From contig DZCR01000180.1 in the NCBI GenBank assembly GCA_022736495.1, positions 1 through 6,118 of the forward strand: DNA of 6,118 bases, read 5' to 3'. Made by a program: the position numbers and the translations under genes. Numbering within the stretch: position 1 is the first letter of the stretch; each line of letters opens with the position of its first letter. Below, piece by piece: positions 1 to 5,560 of this stretch. Below the pieces are notes generated by a model, which was not told the origin of the DNA, did not search any database, and was given only the letters and a program-made list of their open reading frames with translations. This stretch comes from Desulfobacca acetoxidans (GTDB taxonomy: Bacteria; Desulfobacterota; Desulfobaccia; Desulfobaccales; 0-14-0-80-60-11).

Positions 1-1
1 C

Positions 2-2380
2 CTCCTGATCCTGGCCGCCCTGACCTGGCATCTTGCCGCCGTCTCCCGCCTGGACCCGGAAGCCCTCAAGCTCAAACCCGGCCCCCTGGTGCTGGACCGG
101 GCCGGCCGCATCCTGCGGCTGGTTCCCGAAGCTCAGGGGCGCAAACTAGTTGTTCTCCCCGATGGACCGCTTCCCGCCATCGTCGCCGCGGCCTTCGTGG
201 CCGCGGAGGACCAGCGCTTCTGGCATCATCCCGGCTTCGATCCCCTGGCCATCGTCCGCGCCGCACTAACCAACCTGACCCAGGGTCGCATCGTCTCCGG
301 CGCCTCCACCATCCCCCAGCAACTGGCGCGCCTCATCGACCCCGGCCCCCGCAGCTATTATCGCAAGCTGGTGGAACTGGCCCGCAGCCTCAGGCTTTCG
401 CTGCTCTATAGTAAAGCGGAAATTCTCCGGCACTACCTCAACCGTGTGCCCCTGGGCAGCAACCTCATGGGGGTGGAGGCCGGAGCCCAGGCCTATTTCG
501 GCAAAACCGCCTCTCGCCTGGACGCCAGCGAAGCCGCCACCCTGGCCGCGCTGGTCAAGGCCCCCGGCGCCCTGAACCCGTACGGACCTCGACGCGAGCG
601 TCTTATGGCGCGGCAGCGCTGGGTCCTCAGCCGCATGGCGCATCTGGGGTATCTCACGCCCCAGGAACTTCAGACCTGCCAGGCCGAGCACCTCCGGTTC
701 CGGGGGCACGGCCACCGCCCCCCGGCCTTCCCCTTTGAAGCCCCCCACTTTGTCAACCTGGTTCTGGCCCGGGAAAAACCATCGGAGTTGAGTTCCCAGC
801 GGCTTCGGACCACCCTGGATCTGCCCTTGCAGCGCCGGACCCAGGCCATCGTCCACTCCCACCAGGCCCGGCTCATCAAAGCCGGCGCCTCCCAGGCCGC
901 CGCGGTGATCATTGACAACCGCACCCACGAAGTTCTGGCCCTGGCGGGCTCCTGCAACTATGATCCCCGGCATCAGGGCTTTAACAACGGCGCCGCAGCC
1001 TGGCGCTCCCCGGGCTCCACCCTCAAACCCTTTCTCTATGGACTGGCCCTGGACCAGGGGTTCACTCCGGCCACGGTAATGGAGGACGTGGAACGGCGCT
1101 ACCGCACCCCCCGGGGCGAGTTTATCCCCTCCAATTTCGATCGCGTCAGTCAAGGTCCGGTGTCCTTCCGGGAGGCCCTGGGAAATTCCCTTAACCTTTC
1201 TGCCGTTTACCTGCTCAACCTGATCGGACCGGAGAATTACTACGACACCTTGACCAGCTTGGGCCTGATCAACCGCCCGGAATTTGATCCGCAGCACTAC
1301 GGCCTTGGCCTGGTGGTGGGTAACCCCGAAGTCAGCCTGCTGCAACTGGCTGCGGCTTATGCAAGCCTGGCCAACCACGGCCGCTTCGCCCCGGTGCGCT
1401 TGACCCGGGACGCTCCCCGGGAAGCGGGAATACCGATATTTTCCCCCCAGGCGGCCTTCATCATCAGCGACATCTTGAGCGACCCCATGGCCCGGGCCCG
1501 CATCTTTGGCGGCGCCGCGGCCATGAACCCGCCCTACCGCCTAGCCATCAAGACCGGCACCAGCAGCCGCTACCGGGACGAATGGGCCGTAGGCTACACC
1601 CCGGCATATACCCTGGCCGTCTGGGTGGGAAATTTCAATGGCCGGCCCACCGCCAATCTCAGCGGCGCCACCGCAGCCGCCCCCATCCTGGCTGAATTGG
1701 CCGCAGTTCTGTTCGTCGGCTCCCCGCCGTCGGCCTTTAAAAAACCGGAGGGGGTAATCGCAGCGGAAATCTGCTCTTTCTCCGGCTTAAAACCCGGTCC
1801 CGGTTGCGTCCACCGTCGCCGGGAAGTGTTTATGGCTGCCACCGAACCCCAGGCGCTTTGCACCTATCATCACCTTAAGGAACCCTGGCACCGCATGCCC
1901 ACAAATTTTGCGGGCTGGCTGCATCAGCGTTACGAAAAAGGCGGGGAAGGGCGCTTTCGCTTGGCCGAATTTGACCAGGACCTGCGGAACACCTTTCAGG
2001 ACCCAGTGCCCGCCGCTCCCGATCCTCCCAGGCAAAGTCACCGTTCCCATGCGGCGGTGGTCGCCGGACTCCCCTCCGCCTTCAACGGCACTGTCCCCGC
2101 CTCCAGCCGGACGGAAGGCCTGGCGCTCCGGGTCAGTATCAGCTCCCCTCTCAACGGCGACCGTTTCCTGTTGCCGCCTCGCTCCGAGGTGGTCCGCGTG
2201 ACTTCTAAAGCCCTGTGCCGTGAGCCCTTTAAGAAAATTAACTGGTTCGTGAATGGCCGGGAAGTGGCCGCCACCGGCCCTCCCTATGCACTGCCCCTGG
2301 AATTGTCCCGGGGCCGCCATCGGATCACCGTAGTGGGGCCGGGCAGTCAAGGCGATTCCGTGGAGGTGTTCGTGCAATGA
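2..2380 (+). CDS. pbpC: Penicillin-binding protein 1C, bifunctional glycosyltransferase/transpeptidase (5' end outside window)
   Basis: Periplasmic, membrane-anchored class A PBP that polymerises lipid II and carries a penicillin-binding transpeptidase fold. Numbering is from the first visible codon at position 2; 792 residues are visible. The frame is open to the left edge, and residues 1-15 (LLILAALTWHLAAVS) are the end of a membrane anchor, so the true start lies a little upstream and the GTG at 89 is internal. The GT51 domain shows EDQRFWHHPGFD with catalytic Glu69, GASTIPQQ at 100-107, RKLVE with the second catalytic Glu125, and ILRHYLN. The transpeptidase has STLK (Ser339, Lys342), SLN (Ser396-Asn398) and KTGTS (Lys517). 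The last ~84 residues (709-792) resemble the PBP1C C-terminal domain (BiPBP_C), which separates PBP1C from PBP1A/1B; E. coli PBP1C is of similar size (about 770 aa). All catalytic residues are present, so it looks functional. The GT51 motif has an unusual proline at 105. Alpha-2-macroglobulin genes often neighbour pbpC, but any such gene would lie outside the window. Confidence 0.93.
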   Translation, partial: LLILAALTWHLAAVSRLDPEALKLKPGPLVLDRAGRILRLVPEAQGRKLVVLPDGPLPAIVAAAFVAAEDQRFWHHPGFDPLAIVRAALTNLTQGRIVSGASTIPQQLARLIDPGPRSYYRKLVELARSLRLSLLYSKAEILRHYLNRVPLGSNLMGVEAGAQAYFGKTASRLDASEAATLAALVKAPGALNPYGPRRERLMARQRWVLSRMAHLGYLTPQELQTCQAEHLRFRGHGHRPPAFPFEAPHFVNLVLAREKPSELSSQRLRTTLDLPLQRRTQAIVHSHQARLIKAGASQAAAVIIDNRTHEVLALAGSCNYDPRHQGFNNGAAAWRSPGSTLKPFLYGLALDQGFTPATVMEDVERRYRTPRGEFIPSNFDRVSQGPVSFREALGNSLNLSAVYLLNLIGPENYYDTLTSLGLINRPEFDPQHYGLGLVVGNPEVSLLQLAAAYASLANHGRFAPVRLTRDAPREAGIPIFSPQAAFIISDILSDPMARARIFGGAAAMNPPYRLAIKTGTSSRYRDEWAVGYTPAYTLAVWVGNFNGRPTANLSGATAAAPILAELAAVLFVGSPPSAFKKPEGVIAAEICSFSGLKPGPGCVHRRREVFMAATEPQALCTYHHLKEPWHRMPTNFAGWLHQRYEKGGEGRFRLAEFDQDLRNTFQDPVPAAPDPPRQSHRSHAAVVAGLPSAFNGTVPASSRTEGLALRVSISSPLNGDRFLLPPRSEVVRVTSKALCREPFKKINWFVNGREVAATGPPYALPLELSRGRHRITVVGPGSQGDSVEVFVQ

Positions 2381-2392
2381 AGACCTGATTTT

Positions 2393-2408
2393 GGGTCATC
2401 AATGATCC
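2393..2408 (+). terminator. Weak hairpin just after pbpC, possible terminator
   Basis: GGGTCA and TGATCC form a 6-bp stem (one G-T wobble) around the loop TCAA, 12 bases after the pbpC stop codon. The only T-run nearby is four Ts at about 2415-2418, so as an intrinsic terminator it is weak. It is listed because no better terminator is visible for pbpC. Confidence 0.2.
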
Positions 2409-2466
2409 GCCAGCATTTTGGGGACATAATTAAGGCGTCTGGGTTTGATTTGGAGTCAGCCTGAAG

Positions 2467-2495
2467 CCCCCCATTGAAAAAGGGGGGTTGGGGGG
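2467..2495. repeat. Palindromic C-run/G-run intergenic element
   Basis: Six Cs (2467-2472) and six Gs (2482-2487) can pair around the 9-base A-rich loop ATTGAAAAA, followed by TT and a second six-G run (2490-2495), then ATTTATAA. It lies in the spacer between two convergent genes. From memory, elements built as a G-run, a short A/T-rich linker and a C-run are dispersed in intergenic regions of several Desulfobacterota and cyanobacterial genomes; this cannot be tested from a single copy. There is no proper T-tract after the stem on either strand, so a repeat is favoured over a plain terminator. Confidence 0.5.
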
Positions 2496-2533
2496 ATTTA
2501 TAATTCGTTCGGTTTGGGCGGGGCTTAAGGTTA

Positions 2534-2559
2534 GGGGGCGGACGTCCGTGTCCGCCCTC
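2534..2559. repeat. GC-rich inverted repeat, REP-like
   Basis: GGGCGGAC (2536-2543) and GTCCGCCC (2550-2557) are perfect inverted copies around the loop GTCCGT. The stem extends to 10 bp with a G-T wobble and one more pair. It sits 27 bases beyond the stop codon of the SPOR gene and shares the spacer with a second, unrelated palindrome. Neither strand has a T-run after it. A dispersed REP-type element or an mRNA 3'-end stabiliser serving both convergent genes fits; the role is inferred. Confidence 0.45.
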
Positions 2560-2583
2560 GAGGTGAGTGTCTGGGGCCAAATA

Positions 2584-3123
2584 TCACTTGGGCACCGGAT
2601 TTTCAATCTGCTCAATCTTTAGAGGTTTCTTGAGTCTGGCGCTCATTTCTTTTTCTGCGGCTCTGGCCTCGTCTTGGGAGGAAAACGGCCCTTGCCAAAC
2701 CTGAAACCCCTTTAGATCTCTCGGGTCGCGCTGCACAAACGCGGGTTGCCCCTGCTTTTTCAGCCTGGCCAGCATCTTGGCGGCGTCCTGGTAATTTCGA
2801 TAATTGCCCACCAAAATTCCGTAGTGTTCTTTCATCATAGGCGGCGGGAGAATCGTAATTTTTGGCGCCAGGGGGCTCAGCTCCTGAAGAGGAGCGCTGC
2901 CTTGGGGGGCCTCCGGTTTGATGGGGGGAGCGGCGGGCAGTCCCTGTGGACCAGGTTCTTTGGGTGCTGGAGCTGCCGGGGATGCCACCACCGCCGGCTT
3001 TGAGATGACCGCGGGAGCCAGCCCGGCCGTCGGAGGACCGGCAAGATAGAGCCGCCACAGCACCACTGCGACAATAATCACGACCATCAGGATTACCAGG
3101 CCGCGGGAAGTATTTTTGTTCAT
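2584..3123 (-). CDS. Membrane-anchored SPOR-domain protein
   Basis: A 179-residue protein with three clear parts. Residues ~8-28 are a single hydrophobic helix after a short basic N-terminus, giving an inner-membrane anchor with the rest in the periplasm. Residues ~29-98 are a flexible Pro/Ala-rich linker. Residues ~99-174 match a SPOR domain (PF05036): YGILVGNY opens the first strand, and the hallmark FQVWQGPFSSQDEARAAEKEM sits at 140-160. SPOR domains bind glycan strands stripped of stem peptides, typical of septal peptidoglycan, so a role in division or wall remodelling is likely, as for FtsN, DedD and DamX; the domain alone does not say which. The ATG at 3123 is chosen because a purine-rich GGGGCAGGGG lies just upstream and the membrane segment begins soon after. 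It is convergent with pbpC and co-directional with the patatin gene 110 bases upstream, but has its own candidate promoter. Confidence 0.85.
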   Translation of the reverse strand: MNKNTSRGLVILMVVIIVAVVLWRLYLAGPPTAGLAPAVISKPAVVASPAAPAPKEPGPQGLPAAPPIKPEAPQGSAPLQELSPLAPKITILPPPMMKEHYGILVGNYRNYQDAAKMLARLKKQGQPAFVQRDPRDLKGFQVWQGPFSSQDEARAAEKEMSARLKKPLKIEQIENPVPK

Positions 3124-3174
3124 CGCCCCTGCCCCGTAAAGTAATCTTGCCTCTCAAATTATGGCTTTACCCTT

Positions 3175-3203
3175 ATACTATACTGGCTTGACTGCCGCCA
3201 CAA
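3175..3203 (-). promoter_or_regulatory. Candidate promoter for the SPOR gene
   Basis: Reading the minus strand, TTGTGG (3198-3203) lies 17 bases before TAGTAT (3175-3180), within the run TATAGTATAAG. This gives a leader of roughly 45 nt before the start codon. The -35 match is poor (3 of 6) and the -10 moderate (4 of 6). Location in the only AT-richer part of the spacer supports it. The gene could instead be read through from the patatin gene. Confidence 0.35.
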
Positions 3204-3233
3204 CTGTCAGCCCCCCACCGCCTTGCCGGGGGT

Positions 3234-4172
3234 TCAAGGCTGCATCAGCATCTGGCAAACCTTGTCAAGGTCTGCCCCTTGAGCCTGGATAATGCGCCCC
3301 GCCTCGATCTTCAGGGCCGCCAGGTTCGCAGGCGAGGCATCATCCATATCGTCATTGGCCGTGTCCAGGGTGGTCTGGAACCGGAAAAAGTGCTCCCCCA
3401 ATATCTCCCGCAACTGATAATCCACCGCGGCGCTGACGCCGTCGAACACCACGTTGAGAATGGGCAAGGCCCACTGCGCCTTGCCCCAGTCTTTCGCATC
3501 CTCGAAGGAGATCCGCCGGGTCAGCTGTCCGGTGCCCAGGGATACGATGAGAAAGTCCGTCTCTTGCGGAAAGAGGCGCCGGGCCTCAGAATACGCCGAC
3601 ATGGCCGGGTTGTTAACGAAAACGCCGCCGTCAATCAAGGCCTTTCCCTGCCCCGCCACCCAAACCTGCGCGGGCTCAAAGTAAGTGGGCGCCGCCGACG
3701 TGGCCCGGGCCGCATAACGCATCAAAACCGGCTTGCATTCCTCACGCCAACTCTTGAAGAAAAAGGGGGTCCGGGTCTCGATTTCGTAGCTGCTCACCAG
3801 GACCCGGGTCAGAGCCGCCTCCAGGGGCGTGTCCTCGAAGTACTCCAGGAGAATTGTTTCCAGAGGGGTCTGGGAATATTTCTCTTGCGTAATCCCCGCC
3901 ACCGAACTGACCCCCTGCCAAAAATCGCGGAAGAAGATCTCCGGACCCCGATTCACATAAAGGTCTACCAAGTCCAACGCCCGGTACTTTGGCGCACCAC
4001 CACCACCGTCCCGGCTCAGCGCCAGGCTGATAATCCCGCCGGTGGAGGTCCCGGCCATGAGGTCGAACAGAGCCGCGGCCGGTTTGTTGGTCCGCTGTTC
4101 GATCTCGGCTAAAATCATGGCCGGAATAATGCCCCGGATGCCGCCGCCGTCAAGAGAAAGAATTTTTTTCAT
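3234..4172 (-). CDS. Patatin-like phospholipase / acyl hydrolase
   Basis: A 312-residue serine acyl hydrolase of the patatin family (PF01734), acting on phospholipids or other lipid esters. The protein begins almost directly with the oxyanion-hole loop DGGGIRG (residues 8-14). The nucleophile elbow is GTSTGG (41-46) with Ser43, and the second member of the Ser-Asp dyad is Asp181 in DGG (181-183). ATSAAPTYFEP (157-167) and IVSLGTGQ (209-216) are also typical of patatins close to the plant enzymes. No signal peptide or membrane helix is visible, so it should be cytoplasmic. The ATG at 4172 is preferred over an in-frame ATG at 4271: it has a strong Shine-Dalgarno 9 bases upstream, family homology starts here, and the likely promoter lies downstream of the longer start. 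The gene is divergent from hemB. Patatins serve lipid turnover, toxins (ExoU) and defence (CapV), but no partner cyclase or secretion gene is visible, so the biological role stays open. Confidence 0.88.
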   Translation of the reverse strand: MKKILSLDGGGIRGIIPAMILAEIEQRTNKPAAALFDLMAGTSTGGIISLALSRDGGGGAPKYRALDLVDLYVNRGPEIFFRDFWQGVSSVAGITQEKYSQTPLETILLEYFEDTPLEAALTRVLVSSYEIETRTPFFFKSWREECKPVLMRYAARATSAAPTYFEPAQVWVAGQGKALIDGGVFVNNPAMSAYSEARRLFPQETDFLIVSLGTGQLTRRISFEDAKDWGKAQWALPILNVVFDGVSAAVDYQLREILGEHFFRFQTTLDTANDDMDDASPANLAALKIEAGRIIQAQGADLDKVCQMLMQP

Positions 4173-4181
4173 AGCGGTTGA

Positions 4182-4189
4182 CCCCTCCT
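4182..4189 (-). promoter_or_regulatory. Ribosome binding site that decides the patatin start
   Basis: On the minus strand AGGAGGGG lies 9 bases before the ATG at 4172. It is the strongest Shine-Dalgarno in the window and argues against the in-frame start 33 codons further upstream. Confidence 0.75.
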
Positions 4190-4252
4190 GCGTCATCAAA
4201 AGGTTTATGGGGGAGAATCCTCTGGCTCCTCCGAAAAAAAAGCATTGTTTAC

Positions 4253-4281
4253 TATCTAAGAATACTACCAACCATAGTCAA
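4253..4281 (-). promoter_or_regulatory. Candidate sigma70-type promoter for the patatin gene
   Basis: On the minus strand TTGACT (4276-4281, 5 of 6 to the -35 consensus) is followed after exactly 17 bases by TAGATA (4253-4258, a weaker -10). Transcription would begin near 4246, giving a leader of about 74 nt. Eight consecutive Us (complement of 4234-4241) would fall within the first dozen transcribed bases, and a 6-bp hairpin (4212-4217 with 4227-4232, one wobble) follows. Confidence 0.5.
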
Positions 4282-4346
4282 GTTTAGATTGACGGCGCCA
4301 CCCTGATCCTTGTTTTTTGGTCTGCCGCGAGACCTGCCCCCAGAGC

Positions 4347-4375
4347 TTGACAGGCTGGCGCGGCTGGGTAACAAT
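4347..4375 (+). promoter_or_regulatory. Candidate sigma70-type promoter for hemB
   Basis: A perfect TTGACA (4347-4352) is followed after 17 bases by AACAAT (4370-4375), which matches 4 of 6 bases of the -10 consensus. Transcription would start near 4382, leaving a leader of about 73 nt that includes the AT-rich stretch 4381-4440 and the AAGAGG ribosome binding site at 4441-4446. A second, weaker pair (TTGATA at 4392-4397, CACAAT at 4413-4418) has only a 15-base spacer. The -35 boxes of this promoter and the divergent patatin promoter are 65 bases apart, close enough for a regulator to affect both. Confidence 0.55.
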
Positions 4376-4454
4376 TACCTAAAAAATAGCATTGATATTT
4401 CTTGATTTTTTCCACAATAAACCGGAACAGAAAATAGTATAAGAGGTCCCGATC

Positions 4455-5432
4455 ATGGAATTGTTATTTCGGCCCCGGCGCTTAAGACGGCGGGAACCCC
4501 TGCGGCGCATGGTGCGGGAGACGCATCTGCGCCCCGAAGACTTTATCTACCCCATGTTCGCCGCCCCCGGCCAGGGCGTACGCCAGGAAATTACTTCCAT
4601 GCCCGGTGTTTCCCGCCTATCCGTTGACCTGCTGGTGGGCGAGGCCAAAGCTGCCCTGGACGTGGGCGTACCCGCGGTGCTCCTCTTCGGGCTGCCCACC
4701 AGGAAAGACGACACCGGCTCCGAAGCCGCCTCCCCCAAGGGCGCGGTGCAGCAGGCGGTGCGGCAGCTTAAAAAACAGGTTCCCGAGTTGGTGGTGATTA
4801 CCGACGTCTGCCTGTGCGGCTACACCTCCCACGGCCACTGCGGCCTGCTGACCGGGCAGGAGGTGGACAACGACGTCACCCTGGAGGTCCTGGGTCAGGT
4901 GGCGGTGTCCCACGCCGAGGCCGGGGCCGACATGGTAGCCCCCTCCGACATGATGGACGGCAGGGTAGGGGCCATCCGGGAGGCCCTGGACGAGCGCGGT
5001 TTCGAGATGGTGCCCATCATGAGCTACGCGGTGAAATACGCCTCCAGCTTCTACGGCCCCTTCCGGGACGCGGCCGAGTCCGCCCCCGCCTTCGGCGACC
5101 GCCGCTCCTATCAGATGGACCCGGCCAACGCCCGGGAGGCCTTGCGCGAAGCCGCCTTAGACGTGGAAGAAGGGGCTGATATCCTCATGGTCAAGCCGGC
5201 CTTGCCGTACCTGGACATCATCTCGCAGTTGGCCGCGGAGTTCGACCTGCCCCTGGCCGCCTACCAGGTGAGCGGCGAGTATGCCATGATCAAGGCCGCC
5301 GCGGCCAACGGCTGGCTGGACGAAACCGCGGTCATGCTGGAGTCTTTGCTTTCTATCAAACGGGCCGGCGCGGATATGATTTTGACGTATTTCGCCAAAC
5401 AGGCCGCACAGGTTCTGACAAAGCAGCTGTAA
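4455..5432 (+). CDS. hemB: Porphobilinogen synthase (delta-aminolevulinic acid dehydratase)
   Basis: A 325-residue, full-length cytoplasmic enzyme that condenses two 5-aminolevulinate molecules to porphobilinogen, the second common step of tetrapyrrole synthesis. The zinc-site segment [14 protein letters not shown] (117-130) carries all three cysteines, Cys119, Cys121 and Cys129, so this is the zinc-dependent type rather than the Mg-only form with Asp/Ala replacements. The two active-site lysines are visible: Lys194 in SYAVKYAS and the Schiff-base Lys247 in [25 protein letters not shown] (162-175), RSYQMDPAN (217-225) and [11 protein letters not shown] (270-280) are further family signatures. 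The basic N-terminal arm [17 protein letters not shown] is the oligomerisation arm of the octameric enzyme. The ATG at 4455 follows AAGAGG with an 8-base gap. The gene is divergent from patatin and precedes an ahbD-like gene by 124 bases on the same strand, so its product probably feeds siroheme and heme synthesis. Confidence 0.97.
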   Translation: MELLFRPRRLRRREPLRRMVRETHLRPEDFIYPMFAAPGQGVRQEITSMPGVSRLSVDLLVGEAKAALDVGVPAVLLFGLPTRKDDTGSEAASPKGAVQQAVRQLKKQVPELVVITDVCLCGYTSHGHCGLLTGQEVDNDVTLEVLGQVAVSHAEAGADMVAPSDMMDGRVGAIREALDERGFEMVPIMSYAVKYASSFYGPFRDAAESAPAFGDRRSYQMDPANAREALREAALDVEEGADILMVKPALPYLDIISQLAAEFDLPLAAYQVSGEYAMIKAAAANGWLDETAVMLESLLSIKRAGADMILTYFAKQAAQVLTKQL

Positions 5433-5445
5433 AGAATCGAAATAC

Positions 5446-5466
5446 GCACAGGTTACAAACCTGTGC
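5446..5466. repeat. Perfect 9-bp inverted repeat after hemB
   Basis: GCACAGGTT (5446-5454) and AACCTGTGC (5458-5466) are exact inverted copies around the 3-base loop ACA, starting 14 bases past the hemB stop. The stem could halt or stabilise hemB mRNA, but CACCAAGATAACG follows rather than a T-run, so it is not a classic intrinsic terminator. I recall similar CACAGG...CCTGTG palindromes as dispersed intergenic elements in other bacteria, which a genome search would settle. The left arm, with one extra base, is also found inside the 3' end of hemB at 5405-5414. Confidence 0.6.
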
Positions 5467-5556
5467 CACCAAGATAACGCAAAGCATATAATTATATTTT
5501 TGAATAATATTACAATGGAACATAATAACGAGAGTAAATTATCATAATCATAGATT
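5467..5556 (+). promoter_or_regulatory. AT-rich leader of the ahbD-like gene with candidate -10 boxes
   Basis: Only about one fifth of the bases here are G or C, in sharp contrast to the GC-rich genes on both sides. It holds a perfect TATAAT (5487-5492) with no convincing -35 at the right distance, and TTGAAT (5500-5505) with CATAAT (5521-5526) at a short 15-base spacing. A promoter for the radical SAM gene is likely here, but neither pairing is secure. Confidence 0.35.
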
Positions 5557-5560
5557 ATGA
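5542..5560. promoter_or_regulatory. 19-bp dyad overlapping the ahbD-like start codon
   Basis: TCATAATC (5542-5549) and GATTATGA (5553-5560) are perfect inverted arms around the centre ATA. The right arm contains the ATG start codon at 5557-5559. As DNA it has the size of a dimeric repressor operator; as RNA it would hide the start codon in a short A/U-rich hairpin. Which applies, if either, is inference; in such AT-rich sequence chance is also possible. Confidence 0.4.

Noticed and set aside
266..1378. Long minus-strand reading frame of 370 codons
   Set aside because: It lies wholly antisense to the PBP1C transferase and transpeptidase domains, has low-complexity Gly/Val/Gln-rich content, and shows no family motif. 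It is a by-product of GC-rich codon use on the other strand.
3220..3240. Inverted repeat GCCTTG / CAAGGC at the patatin stop codon
   Set aside because: The arms are only 6 bp and overlap the last codons and stop. There is no T-run after it on the minus strand, so it is too weak to call as a terminator.
3279..4112. Plus-strand reading frame of 277 codons opposite the patatin gene
   Set aside because: It is antisense to a protein with complete catalytic motifs and has an Arg/Gly/Pro-rich composition with no recognisable domain.
3234..4172. Patatin gene as a CBASS effector (CapV type)
   Set aside because: The catalytic core fits, but no CD-NTase, ubiquitin-like ligase or peptidase gene is adjacent. 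Its neighbours are a SPOR protein and hemB, so a defence role has no support here.
4319..4334. Stem-loop GGTCT-GCCGCG-AGACC between the divergent promoters
   Set aside because: The stem is only 5 bp. The T-run precedes it on the plus strand and becomes an A-run after it on the minus strand, so it cannot be an intrinsic terminator, and no gene end is nearby.
4435..4440. TAGTAT as the hemB -10 box
   Set aside because: No -35-like hexamer lies 16-18 bases upstream, and the transcript would start inside or after the AAGAGG ribosome binding site. The TTGACA-N17-AACAAT pair at 4347-4375 is better.
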